This document shows positions 38,746 to 52,081 of a stretch of DNA of 64,000 bases, piece by piece; position 1 is the stretch's first letter, and every line of letters starts with the position of its first letter. The notes beneath the pieces were generated by a model. That model was not told the DNA's origin. It saw nothing but the letters and a program-made list of their open reading frames with translations, and did not search any database. The stretch is taken from assembly GCF_000189635.1 (NCBI RefSeq), contig NW_002476025.1:1-64000 (forward strand). The letters are read 5' to 3'. This DNA comes from Tetrahymena thermophila SB210. Lineage: Eukaryota > Ciliophora > Oligohymenophorea > Hymenostomatida > Tetrahymenidae. The position numbers were made by a program, and so were the translations under genes.

Positions 38746-39796
38746 AATAAAAAGTTAAAATAAAAATTTTTCAGTTAAAGTTTAAAATTAGATTGAAAAG
38801 TAAGCAAACTAAATTTATTAATAAATTGTCGAATTAAAATATTTTAAATAATAAATAGTATTTTATGTTATTTTTTATTAGTTAATTTTAAATAACTTCA
38901 AACATAATTTTAATTTAGCTAATTAAATTTATTTAACTGTTATTTAATTATTTTCAAAATTTAATTAATTCTAAATTCATAAAACTATCAAAAATACATT
39001 TTCTCTAGCTAATTTTAATATTGATTCATTTGATAAAAATACAAATTTTAAAGTCGCTATAAAAAATATTTGAAAAATTAGAAATTTTAATTTATTTATA
39101 AAATCTTAATAAAGAGCTTCCAATTAAAATAATAAAATTATTTTTTTAATTAACTAAATAATAAACATTTAGAATAAAAAAAGATTTTCAAATAAAAAAC
39201 AAGATTAAAAATTAATTTATTGATTTAAATTATTTACTAAGAAATCTTATTAACTTTTATAAATGTTAAACAGTCTGATTTACTTTTGTATTTTAAATCT
39301 TTAAATTTTAAAATTATATTTACTAATAATATTACCAAAATTAAATATTGTTAAATTTCAAAAAAAAAATTTGGAATTAAAATGGATTAAAATATAAATT
39401 TTAGAATCACAGTGAAAAAAGTTTGAAAAAGGATTGATTAAAATTTATTTTTTAATAGTAAACGAACTTCTATTTAAAATAAAAAATCTATTTTAATTAA
39501 TTTAAAAAATAGAACTTAAACAAAATATTTTAAATGTTGAAGGAGGATAAATAAATAAATAAATAAGTTGGTTATCTTTATTAAAAAGTAAGTAGTGAGT
39601 AAAAAAGACAATAATTATAAATATATATATACAAAATTAAGAAATAAGATGAAATATTAATTTATTGATTGATTGTTGATTTAAATTATTTAACTAAAAC
39701 ATTTTACTAACTTTTAAAAATATTCAATTATCCTTTTTACTTTTGTTTAATCCTTCTGAATGAGATGCTTATCTTTAATAAATTTTTAAGCTTGAT
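38746..39796. other. Intergenic, convergent genes
   Basis: About 1 kb of AT-rich DNA between converging genes. A short AAAT run lies near 39551-39568. No gene is visible. Confidence 0.5.
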
Positions 39797-41606
39797 TCAT
39801 TTTAAATTTTTTTCTAACTAAGCAGCACTTTTATCAGTTTACTAATAAATGGTCTCTTCTCTTTTTTGCTAATCTTAGAGCTCCTTTATCTTCTTTTGAA
39901 GCTACTCAATAATTTCATGTCTATTTTCTTCATTTTATTTTTGATTCTTCTTTTCATTTAATAAGAACTAACCTAAATTTATTACAAATAAACCAGGTAG
40001 AATAAAAACGTAACCGATACAAGAAAGGCCCCCTTTATTAATAAAGTAAATATTTTAAATTTTGTAAAATTTTATATTATTTTTGTATGAAATATGTATC
40101 TATAAATAATTTATTTTTGGTTAATTTACCTGGTATGATTTGAACACCTACCAATTGAAGGATTATTGTACTGAATATAGGTTCAAATAAGCTGATAGTG
40201 GCTGGAATAATAGGCTTGAAAATTTTATTAATTAATACTGAAGTGATGAAATTACCCATACCTAAAATTATACTCATAAACAGAAATCCACTAAATTACT
40301 CACTACTGAATAAACCAAGGCATCCCCAAAAAGAATCATGAATCAAGTCACTACCTGAGAAGAAATAGCTGCTCATTGTCATATTAACAGAAGTAAATGC
40401 AAAAATCAAAGCCTGATTTAAGAAAGGAGGATAAGTTTTACCTGACTCATCTCTGTGATTCTACATTCTAAAAAGAATGTAACTAACTATAAGTGTAGTT
40501 ACATTACCAAAAAGTAATCTCTACCAAGGTTTACGATAATATACTTTAGCATTTCTATAATTTACTGTAGAGGGTGGTGCTTCTGATGGATCATACATCA
40601 AAGTATCAGCAAGAACGCAAAGCACACCAAAAATGACCATTGCTTAACCAGAACTTTCATAATTATGATTTTCTTATTTTTTAATAATTCTATTAATACT
40701 GAAACAAAATGGAATTAATGCAGATAACACTAAAGAATGGGAAATGAAATTCCAATCTTGTGCAAATAAAACCATAGTAAATTGAATAGATAGGGAGCAT
40801 GATGCTAAGTAAACCTTTTTCATATTTTCTAATTTGAATATATATGAGAAAGAATATTTGTGTTGATTAGCTTCAGGTAAATTTCTACGCTCATACAATA
40901 AAAAAGGAATCATCATAACTGCTTACATAAAGAAACGCCAAGCAATACGAAGATATTTTTCAGCTGGAATTGACATAATCCAAGGAGGTATACAAGCTGC
41001 ATTTATAGTAGCATAGAAAACTAAAAACCAAGCTAGATATGGGTTGACTCTTTCGTAAAAGGGTTTTGATACTTCGAGGATTTTTTTCTCTGCTTCAACA
41101 TCTATTTACTTTATGAGTTCAGGACCTATACCATACTAACCAATTTCTTAATCTCCTCTTTTAATGAGAACTTTATCCTCTTAAATTTCTATATCATCGA
41201 AAATATCAAAATTGCAATTTAGTCCAGAGCTAGTAACAAATGTTCCTCTATTTTGGTTTTGCTTTGCCAATCTATTTGTTATCAACATATTATGGAACTC
41301 GGTCAATCGCTTCTAATTTTCAGGGTTTAAAGTTTGAATTTATTCATTAACTTAACTTGGCTAACTAATTTTATCACTTTCCCTAAAGAAAAATATTTTT
41401 TCCGATTGCTTGCGTGCATCCTAATTATGGTTGAAATCTGTGTTTGACTTTTTAATAGTCATTTCAATTGAATTATTCCTATCATAACTAGTATTTGTAT
41501 TTGGTTATAAATTAAGAGAATGGAAATGGTTTAGGTTTTCCTTTTAATCTTAGGAGCTATCTTTATCATAAAATTAAGACTTTGGAGCTTCAGCTTGCTT
41601 TGACAT
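39797..41606 (-). CDS. DMT/EamA-like ten-pass transporter, paralogue 2
   Basis: Two exons (41606-40130 and 40032-39797) encode 570 residues. After a hydrophilic N-terminus of about 200 residues, ten membrane helices are visible. They include LAWFLVFYATINAACIPPWI, EKYLRIAWRFFMQAVMMIPF, GQAMVIFGVLCVLADTL and FSGFLFMSIILGMGNFITS. The EamA-like ATISLFEPIFSTIILQL and, after the intron, GLSCIGYVFILPGLFVINLG follow. The intron is phase 1 after IIPG, the same place as in paralogues 1 and 3. The C-terminal tail of about 50 residues is Gln/Glu/Lys-rich and probably coiled-coil. It is closest to paralogue 3 (shared PFLLYERRN, EAPPSTVNY/EAPPSTKNY, TSVNMTMSSYFF/TSINMTMSSYFF). Transport is inferred from the ten-helix DMT layout; the substrate is unknown. 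Confidence 0.85.
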
Positions 41607-43012
41607 GTCACTTTTTAGCTAGAAAGTTATTTCGAAAAATAATAGAAAAGTGAGTATTTTTCTCTTTAAAAAACTAGATATTTATTTACAAATAAATAAT
41701 TACAGACTATAACCATTTAGAAATTTTAATAGTAGTATAAAAAATTTAATTTTTACAGTCAAAAATAAATAGTATTTCTTTATTCATATCTCTATCTTTA
41801 ATCATTCAATCAATCAACCAATAAATCAATACAATATATTTCTATTTCCTAAACAATTATATTGGTGATTCATTCATTCATTGTGTTTAAATCATTTAGT
41901 GAATTTTTATCTATTTCTTCTTTTATTTAATTAATGTTAATTCATTCATTTTTTTCAAGTTTGACTGTCACTTTCTTTTATATTTTTATTTTTTTTGTTT
42001 TAAATTTTATTTTTTTTATTTGGCACATTTTAAGTATAAAATATCTTCTATCTATCTAATTTCTATCTTAAATTTATTAAAATATTAATGAATTTTATTT
42101 TTTACAAACTTTTAAAAATTGTATTTCTACATATTTATTTTCTTAAAATAAATAAATAACTAAAGTATCATTAAAATCATTTATTGTTTTTATCTAAAAT
42201 TAATAACTTATTTTATAAAGCCATACTAAATATATTATGAAAAAGGTATCAATATAAAGCAAATAATAATATTAATATATAACACTTCACATAAATAATT
42301 AAAATTCCAATAATTTTAAAAAACTATAAGCATGAATTTTTTTTTTAAATTAACATATACATAGAACAGTAAAAATAAAAAACAATTTAAAGATATAAAA
42401 TAAATTAAAAATTTGTTTATAGAAAACTCTGATTAACAACACGTTTATTAAAAGTTTAAATTGTAATTTATTAGTTTATAATTAAATAAATAATATTGCT
42501 TGACATATTTATTTCTAAATAACTTTTTAACGGTTAAAACAAATTTGATTTAAGTATTCTAAAAGCATAAAAATACTTAATAAGCTCATGTATATAATTT
42601 TATGCTTATAACTGCTAAATAAAATTCTTTAATAAAGCTTCATTTGTTATGTTAGCAAACATTTAAATTCTTATTAAATTATTTAATAATTTAAGCACTT
42701 TTTAATATTAGAATATAAAGTTAATTCAAGGAAATATGGAAGTTAAATTTAAAAATATAATATAAAATTTAGAAGATTACGATTATAATTGTTATTATAA
42801 TTACTATTTTCAATAGATATGTAATTTCTGTTAAATTATTTAATTAAAATGTTATTTTATTGTGCTTATGCTTATAAGTATGATTTTATTTATATCAATT
42901 AAGTTTTTAGCTATTTAAAAAGGAAAAATTATTTATTTACAGAAAAATTAAATAAGGTGAACTAGATTATGTTGTTTTTTTTTAATTTTCCTAACAATTA
43001 TATTTTTAAAAA
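41607..43012. other. Intergenic between tandem paralogues
   Basis: About 1.4 kb of AT-rich DNA between transporter paralogues 2 and 3. No trace of a further decayed copy is evident. Confidence 0.5.
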
Positions 43013-44810
43013 TCAATTAATTGGTTTTTTAGAGCCTATTGATTTAACGCTATCATTATTTTCGCTATCATTTTCATCATCAGAGTCACTACTCTATATA
43101 ATTTCGTGCATCTGTAAAGCCTCTAGTCTATTTATTTCTTCTTATAATTGTTCTTATATTTTTATTTCTTCATCTTATTTTCTCCTAACACTTAATAAAT
43201 GTTAACCTAATACAATTACAAAGAGCCCAGGAACAATAAAGACGTAGCCTAAACACGCTAAACCTCCTATTTTATTATTTAAGAAATAAATTTAAATAAG
43301 TTCAAAAAATTTTTAAAATATTACTTGGCATAATCTAAACACCTGCTATCTATAAAACTATTGTGCTAAATATTGGTTCAAATAGAGAAATTGTTGCAGG
43401 TACAATTGGCTCAAATAGTTTATTAATTAACACATTTGTTATAAAATTGCCCATACCAAGAATTATAGTCATAATTAAGAAACCACTGAATTCTTCACTG
43501 TTAAAAATACCAAGCCATCCCCAAAATTCATCATTAAACAAATAATTTCCTGCAAAAAAATAACTACTCATAGTCATATTTATAGAGGTAAACAGAAAAA
43601 CGAGAGTCATAGATAAAAACTGAGGATATATTTACCTAGACTCTGCCTAGTGCTTTGACATTTTAAACATTAAAAAACTAACTAAAATAGATGTTAAGTT
43701 GCCTATTATCAATCTTTACCATGGCTCACGAAAATAAACATATGTGTTGCTATAGTTTTTAGTTGAGGGTGGAGCTTCTTTAGAATTATAAGTAAGAGTA
43801 TCTGCAAGGATACAAAAAACTCCAAATATAACCATTGCTTAACCACCATACTCGTAATCATGATTTTCTTCTTTATTTAAACGTCTATGAATGCTGAAAA
43901 ATAATTAACTAAGCCCAGAAAGTACTAAAGCATGAGATATAAAGTTCCATTCAAAAGCAAATAAAACCATAGTAAACCAAATAGAATTTGTAAATGCAAC
44001 CATAAAAACTTTCTTAATATTTTCTAATTTAAAAATATAACTAAATTCATACTAGTACTTTTTATCTTCAGGGATATTTCTTCTTTCATATAAGAGGAAA
44101 GGGATCATCATGAATGTTTGCAAAAAGAATCTCCAAGAAATACGCAAATACTTTTCTTCAGGTACAGACACAATCCATGGAGGAATACAAGCACCATTTA
44201 TAGCTGCATAAAATACTAAAAACCAAGAGAGAAAGACAGGAATACGTTAATAAAGTGGCTTTTAAATATTAGATATATTTTATTTCGTCTCCTAATCAAA
44301 GAAAGCTATCATATTAGGACCTATTGTATATCTATTCACTTAATCGCCTATTTTTACTACAAGCTTTCCATCATCAATTTCTTATACTTTATCAATCATA
44401 TCATCAAAATTAAAATTCAGAGCTGAAGCCTACAAAATAGATTATCTCTACCTATGTTTATTATGTATATTCTATATTAATTAGCTATGAAATTCGCTTA
44501 AACGGTTCATATTGGCATTACTCAATCTTCTAAAGCTACTTTTTTTCATATTCGTATTAGTCAGAGAGTGCATATGAAGTATGCTATTATGTTCTTCTTT
44601 TTCAACAAAATCTTATAATTTTTCTTAAGACTTCTCCCTATTATGGATAGTTGTCGAAAAATTATGCAAAAATTACTATGAATCATGTTAGTCATGTTTA
44701 TCAAATTTATGTGCAATAAAAGGAGAGTCGCTATTAAATTTATGATGAGACGGACTATGAGCATGTGGATTCGAATTTCTTTTGCTTATGCCAATTTATT
44801 CTTATGACAT
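43013..44810 (-). CDS. DMT/EamA-like ten-pass transporter, paralogue 3
   Basis: Two exons (44810-43325 and 43266-43013) encode 579 residues. The N-terminus of about 200 residues is His/Ser/Asn-rich (for example HAHSPSHHKF). The membrane part repeats paralogue 2: FLSWFLVFYAAINGACIPPW, EKYLRISWRFFLQTFMMIPF, ATISLFEPIFSTIVLQIAGV, and GLACLGYVFIVPGLFVIVLG after the intron. The intron is in the same phase-1 position after QIMP. The tail is a Glu/Gln-rich helix ending in an acidic Ser-rich stretch (SSDSDDENDSENNDS) that looks like a casein-kinase-2 target. Together with its neighbours it forms a tandem family. Divergence of the cytosolic ends compared with the helices suggests regulation differs between copies. 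Confidence 0.85.
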
Positions 44811-45581
44811 CTAAATTTAAAAATTAATCCTTTTTATATATTTTCTGAAATTTTTTAAGTAATAAATAATATTGATTGATTGATTATTATAATAACACTT
44901 CAGTAATTAATTTTTTTTTTTTTAATTTTATAAGTATTTCAATTAGTGACAATTTTTTAAACTCTTAGAAATTTCATAGCTTAATTTTTATGCTTTAATA
45001 AAATTTTTTATTTCTATTTAATCTAATTATAATTACTTTATTTATATGAAATAAATAATTATAAAATTTTTAAAAATAAGATAGATATCAGTCAAATCCA
45101 TCTATCAGTCAGTCATTCTGTCATTTCTCACCTCAAAATTTTTACTAATAAATCTTAACTTAATTAATTTGTCTGTTTTAGATTCTAAAAAAAATATCTT
45201 CAAAGTATTTTTAAAGACACAGAAATGATTTTAATAATTGTGCTTAATTATTTTTCATGGAAATTAGAAATGAGTTCAACACTCTGTTTTTTATTTTATC
45301 AAAATCAAAAAGGAAAAAGTTTTTAATAGTCTATTAATTTAATATAATTAATATAATATAATGTATTCATAGCTCTGGGATTTTGCCAATTAAAAGAAAG
45401 AATTTAAGTCTTTAGCTTTTTTTATATTTTTTATTATTCAAAAAGAATTTCATACAGAAATAAATTAAACACATTATTTATTTTCTTAGTATTAGTATTA
45501 AAAATAAATCATACTCAATTATAAAGCATAATAATATAGGTAGACTGACTAAAATTTTATAGGCAGAAATCAGACTTTGTT
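44811..45581. other. Divergent intergenic region
   Basis: About 0.77 kb between divergent starts of transporter paralogue 3 and the SAM-FHA gene. It is AT-rich and must hold both promoters; no element is identifiable. Confidence 0.5.
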
Positions 45582-48500
45582 ATGGATACATTTGATTAAA
45601 CTCAGTTATTTGTTAGGCTGAGGAAAATCCTCCCAAAGAGCCCTCTGGATTGGACATGCCAGGAAACTATAAAGTTTATTTAGTTTGCAAATATGTCCAT
45701 TTATGAAGCTCATTTCGCAAAGAAATAAGTTGATGGTAAAAAAATGATAAAATCTTACTCAGCATATAATTATGAAAAATTTAAGGATAAAACTTAAGTG
45801 CCTAGTCTTTTACATTATCAAAAATTTTTAATATGGACGCATATACTAAAAGAAAATTATGATAAGTTTTTATAAAGCGTTAATGCTCATAAACATTTAT
45901 TTGATCATAGTAAATATTCCCCTTAATAATAAAATTAAATTATTTCAATTAAATATTCAAATTCGATTACTCTTTCACCTTAGACTTCATAAAAAAATGG
46001 TTAGCTCTCAAATCAATCAAGTGCATAGTCAAGCACTGCAAATAAAATTTAAGGCAATAAAGGTGTGTTTGAATTCCCAGAAGATGCAAGCAGTAATCTA
46101 AATAATAGTGGCAATTTAAATTTGAGCTCAAATTCATTATCAAACTAGCCTCAGTAGCCAAACTAAGGATAAAATGATTAATTTGTATTAGCTCAATATA
46201 CTCGTAATCCAAATAATGAAATAAATTAATCTAATAGCTAGAATTTCAAGTAAAGTGTATAAAGCAGTACCTACAATTCTACCAGCAATAATAGTTCTTA
46301 GCAATTAAGTTAGCAATCTTTTTAGGAAACAAATGATATCTTTAAGAAAATCACTGAAAATTTTGCATAGCCAGAACAGTTATCTTTAAAATTAATGGAG
46401 ATGATAGAGGAAAGTAAGGGAAATAAAAAATTTTAACCAAGTAAGACTCGCTTATTTTCGAGATGCATTAAGACAACTGAACGCCAAAAGAAAAAAATGA
46501 TTGAATTAATTGAAAAGTTATCATCAGAAAAATGTTTTCTGATGTGGAATACTCGTATGGTTCATTCTCTTTTGCAATTAATTTCATTTAATACATTATT
46601 CCCTATTGTTGAATAATGGGGTTTAGATGGTTTTATAATTTAGTTAGTACTTCCTTTATACTCAGTACGCTAAATAGAGCTAGCTTTTGAATGCAAGCAT
46701 GAAGATACTGAGAAAATATTTTGGCTCTCTGATATTTTCAATGCTATTAAATACACTGAGCAGTATTAGTTTTTTAGCAGTTCCTATAAAGTAGATCCTT
46801 TAAATATTTCCTCCTTGTCATCATCTGGAGGACTACAGGATAAGAGTAAAGATAATATTCTCTATTAGCAAGTAATAATATCTCATTAAATTAACTTTAA
46901 ATATATTGCTAAGCTAATTCCTAACTTTATTTAAACTAATTTTTAGTAACGAGATCAAGAAAACATTTATTTCAATAATAAATTAGAATAAATTTATTAT
47001 TATTTTTTTAAAAATTTAAAATGAATTTTAATTTTAATTAATTAGATTTAAAATCTCATGAATAATAACAATAACAACCTGAATTCTTCCTTAATATTAA
47101 ATATTCCTCCAAAAAAACTGAGTATTGACACTCTAGATTCAAATGATCAGTCAGGTAATTTTAAAAAGTGTTTTAGCAGTTATTTATATATTTTTTTTAA
47201 AAAAAGCTTCATAAAATTTAGATAAGCAATATTTGAATGATATGAGTAGTAAAAAAGAAAATTGGTAGCATAATTCATCAAATTTAACTCCTAATTTAAA
47301 GTAAAAATAAGAATAACCTTCTTTTATGATATCTAACTAAGAGGCTAATAAAGGAAATAGAAAAGGAAGTGAAGAATTTACGTTAGCCACAACAGCAAAC
47401 CATCAAAGCAATTAAAAACCTTAACAATAATAATAAGTAGAAGAAAAAAATAGTAATTTAAGTCATGTAGAGATAAAAGAGTCTATAGATTAGGATCCAG
47501 CTTCTGCATAAAATATTCCTGGCAATCCCGAATTTGGTGAAAGTGTATTTTACCCAGAGAGCATTATTTAAAATAGTAGCTAGTAAAAAAAAAGAATAAG
47601 TATTAATTTCAATAAAAAAGAAAAAACCAGTAGAGAATCAATCACTTTAAACAGCTTATGTAAACAAATTTTACAAATATTTCAAATTAAACTTTGATTA
47701 AAATTTTTATTTAAAAATCTTATTTATTTAAGTTAAAAAAATAGCTAATTAGCTTTGAGTTAAGATATAATATTTTTGTATTTTAAAACTATGAAAAGCT
47801 CTTTAAGCTAAAATAATACTCAATATGTTCAATTAAAAGAATGTTCAAATTACTTTATTATGATAATATAATAACAGTTTTATTAAAATAATATTCATAT
47901 AGCTTTTTTTAAGTAGCATCCAATTTTTTATTCAAATTATTTTCTAATATTTTATAAAAATAATTTAATAATAGCTTAATTAATTAATTAAAACAATATT
48001 CTGATGGTTTTATTTTATTTTAATAGAAGCTAAAATTCAAGAAATTCAAACAAATTAAGATTCTTAGTTTGCCGAAAGCACGATTCTAATAGAAACAGAT
48101 AATTAAATGTAAAACACCTTTAATGTAGGTTTAGATATAAATAGATGTTAAAGTGAATCTATTCAATACTTTAATCCACCATCTAACTAAAGTATTTTAG
48201 AATATTTTTTATATTTATAAAATTATAAAAATTAATATAGCGAAAAATTCTATGCTTCAGACAATAGAAGAAAAAGATAAATCAGCTGAATCATAATCTT
48301 TGGCAGATAGTATGATGAATTCTACGAAGATGTCTTCAATTCCGAATGTGGCAAATAAAGATAAAAAATTTATAGAATCAGGTGTTTTTGCAGGTACTTA
48401 GACTAATTAGGGTAAAATGCAAAAAAATATAGTAGATGTATTAGGAACTTCTACTTATATTCAAAATAGCAAATAATTGTAAAACTAGGAGTAATTTTAA

Positions 48501-50690
48501 GAATCAGTTATTTTAACTAATAGTAGCTGCTCTAACAATTATAATAGTTAGCCTCAAAATAATAAAGAAGATAAAATTTTTTCTAAAACCGATAATTGTG
48601 TAACACCAAAAAATTTATAAAATGTTTTTGCTGATTCCGTAATGCTGACTTCTGATTAGCAAATGAATGATTCTAATTTTCCTAAAAGCAATCCTTCTTT
48701 ATCATATTAAAAAACATAATCTATTACAGCTGCTTAATTATGCTCTTAGGGTTCTATGGTATCCACTCCTATACAATCGGGAGCAAATAATTAAATTAGT
48801 GAATTTTGTGATTCTGTTCTTATTGAACCAACATAGACTCATTTTGGAAAGGGTAAAACTTAAAATCAGGAAGAGCAATTATAAGAATCTATAATTTTAC
48901 CTTAAAACAACATGAACAATATTAATAACAATTAATTTTAAGACTCGGTGACTTTTCCTATACAAAATAATTTTCAAAAAAACTAAATACAAAAACTTTA
49001 ATAATAAAATTAACAAAAAAATAATGCTTAAAATAAAACAAATAAAATCGAAGATCAGTTCGCAGAATCAACTTTGTGTAATAATAATTTCAATGGTTAA
49101 TCTTAGTATATTAATTAATTTTAAGAATCTACGCTTATTACTCCACTTTCAGGTAACAACAATTCAAACAATAATTAGAATTATAATAACACTTAAATGC
49201 TTAGATAAGTAAGAGGTGTAAGTGAATTTTAAGAATCAACATTAATAAATCCAATTAATTTTAATAAAAATGATAGCAAAAATCAATAACCATCTAATTA
49301 ATTTTAAGAATCTACACTAATAAATCCTATTTAATAAAATAAAACTGAATAATTTCAGGAATCTACACTAATAAATCCTAAATAAACTAATAAACCTACA
49401 CAATAATTTTTTGAATCTTAGTATCTAATGAACACGTAAGGAGGAAATGAAAGGGAAAGTGTTTAGCTCTAAGAATCTACTATAATAAATCCTTAACCAC
49501 AAAAAAGTAATTAGTCAAAATAATCTTTTGTCTAAGATAGAAACTTCCGTTAATCTATAGTGAGAAATGTTAATGGAGAAATAGATTTCAATAAGTCAGT
49601 TATTTTTAACAACCAAAATTTATATTGTCAAAAAGCTTAAAATTAAAATAAATAAGATAATTTCTAAATAGAAGATGTTCCATCACCAGCTTAAACTAAG
49701 TCAACAGCTAGCACCGAATTAGCTAGCAACAAGCAAAGTTTCAGCCATAACCAAAGTTTTTACCTTGAAGATAGATAGACATAACAATTTTTCAAGCGTC
49801 CAAAGAGTAACAAATCATAAGAATATTAGATTTTGATGAATTAATTAGCAAAAAAAACACCTTCTCTAATATTTAATCCATTTGATTTTACTCCTCTTAA
49901 AAAATCTTATTGTATGAGAATACGTATTAAATCTCCAGATGGTTCTATTCATATTGATCATAGTGTAACAACTGATGGTGCAACTTTTGGTCGCCATGAA
50001 AACAATATTGTGAATTTCCCTAAAGAAAATATGATATCTTCCTATCATGCTGAGATTTTCTTTGATAATTTGTAATTTTATCTTCGAGACAAAGGTTCTA
50101 AGCAAGGAACTTTTATTAAAATGAAAGAAATAAGTCTTAAAAAAAATATGCTTATACAACTTTCAGTAAGCTCAGAAATAAAAATACTTGAATTAGATGT
50201 ATATAATTATTATTATTTTACATTATGTCCTTATTTAATCAATTATATAATAAAACCACCACCAATCAACCAATAAAAAAATTTTTTATACAATAAATTA
50301 AACAAAAAATGTAAAAGTTTAAATAAATTTTATAAAAATAAATAGGAAGAAAAAGGCGAAATATAAATTGAAACAAAGACAATTTAAAAAAAGAGCAATT
50401 ATAATCGAACTTTGGGAGAATAATAGGAAATAAAATTCGGAAGAGATAAAGAAAAATGTGATATCCCAATCAAAGAATAATCAATTAGCGGCATTCATGC
50501 CAAGATAGTTTACTCTTAAAAAAAATTTATTATGTATGATTAGGATAGTCTAAATGGTATTTGGTTAAGAATGTCTCAAAAATAAGAGGTTAGTGAGCCG
50601 TTCTTAATAACACCTGATTTTTCTTTTAGAATTTGTTTAATAAATATTCAAGTTATAAAGTTATCATAGCCAAAAATGATATAACAATGA
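45582..50690 (+). CDS. SAM-domain and twin FHA-domain scaffold with many short Ser/Thr repeats
   Basis: Six exons (45582-46871, 47046-47154, 47222-47659, 48027-48191, 48241-50198, 50346-50690) join in phase to 1434 residues. Residues about 20-60 look like a SAM domain (PLDWTCQETIKFIQFANMSI and KKQVDGKKMI). A conserved helical block follows around LSSEKCFLMWNTRMVHSLLQ. The middle, very rich in Asn, Gln and Ser, carries about 16 copies of F-x-[ED]-S-[TV]-[LI], the best reading FQESTLINP (47530-49620). The C-terminus has two FHA domains. The first has FGRHENNIV, ISSYHAEIFF and DKGSKQGTF. The second has FGRDKEKCDI, ISGIHAKIVY and DQDSLNGIWL; the intron at 50199-50345 separates them. FHA domains bind phosphothreonine, and SAM domains often polymerise. 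Expected role: a signalling scaffold. The long intron after 46871 could be misread as a gene end. Confidence 0.85.
47530..49620 (+). repeat. Degenerate repeat of F-x-[ED]-S-[TV]-[LI] in the SAM-FHA protein
   Basis: Copies occur at about 47530, 48068, 48369, 48495, 48627, 48801, 48880, 48936, 49060, 49120, 49228, 49302, 49353, 49410, 49468 and 49592. They are spaced irregularly at the start and about 16-40 codons apart later. Best copies read FQESTLITP, FQESTLINP and LQESTIINP; weaker ones read FAESTILIE, FADSVMLTS and FCDSVLIEP. The range includes three introns. Confidence 0.8.
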
Positions 50691-52081
50691 AAAAATAAAT
50701 ATACTCATTCATTCTTTAAAATAATAAAAATTAAATATAAAAAGTTATTCATTTTAAATTTTTGAAGTGAATATGCTATGTCTGATAGTTCAATCAATAA
50801 TCAGCTTTTAAAATTAAATATTTAAGCTTTTCAACCTTCTATCAAGATAATAATACAACAAATTTAAATAAAGTAGTACTAATTCAAATAATTTACAAAA
50901 AAAAAAATTAATATAATAATCCTATTTAATTACCACACAAAAAAATAACTCCATTACCTTATATATAGACTTAAAGTATCTATCATATTATTATATTCAA
51001 AACTTTGAACATTTATTTTCATAAATTCAAAAGTTCTTTTCTTTTGTATTTATTAAGATACATTTTTATGTTAAAATAGCTAAAAATATTTATTTATTTT
51101 TATTTCAAATAATTCATTTTTAACAAAACTTTCTTTAAAATTTGGATTTCAAAATTTTTTGTCAATACAATTTTAATTTTAAATTCTGATTTTATATTTA
51201 TTTTTTGCATTTAGTCATTAAACTTTATCTGTTTAAGAATTTTAGTAAGTAATTAGTAAAAATTTAATAAAATTTTACTTGCTACAATAAATAAGAAATT
51301 AATAATTAGAGGTATTTATATTAAAAAGGAAGAAATTTTGCTTTAAAAAAAAAAAATCTACTTATTATTCAAAAATTTCAATATTTATTCACTTAATTAT
51401 AAAGCATTAATTTTAGATGCTAAAATAATTAAAAATATTTATTATTTTATTACTTGCTAAACTTGATTCAAACAAGCTAAATAATCTAAATGAATAAAAA
51501 AATTAATTTTAATTATTGCTACTTTTTTGCAAAAGATTTTTTAATTTTATTCAACAATAAGTGTAAAATTAATAAAAATTTACAAGTTCAACAAATGAAA
51601 CAGATGAAAGTAAATTTTTATATGTATATGGACTAGTTAAGAATATAAATACTTTAAGAAAGTAAGGTTTAGTTATAGTCAAGCTCTATCTATCACATAT
51701 TAAATATTATGATGTAGCTTGCGTTTTGATAAAATTCGCAATATTAAATGCTAAACTAGTAAAATTTCATCACAAAATTGATCTGAAATATTATTTATCT
51801 TTGAATAATTAAACTTTTATAGAACTATTTATTAATTTATCTTTTATTAATTAGCATCAAATATACTGATCTTAATAGTTTTAATAATATTAATAAATGT
51901 TTGGAAAATTAAAAACTTGCTTTACACTTTTTTAATTTTAAAGTTAACCTATGAAATTAATTATGCACTATTAATAATATAATTAATAAGAATCAATTAA
52001 AATTATCTAAAATTGAAATAATTAGTTAATAATATTTGAAAATACAATAAAAGCTAGCAAAATTTGAATTTTTTACAAGAA
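50691..52081. other. Intergenic, no gene seen
   Basis: About 1.4 kb of AT-rich DNA between two plus-strand genes with no recognisable content. Confidence 0.5.

Noticed and set aside
46922..47045. TGA at about 47021 as the end of a separate SAM-domain gene
   Set aside because: A phase-0 donor at 46872 and a phase-0 acceptor before 47046 splice around it, and the downstream exons lack a convincing start of their own.
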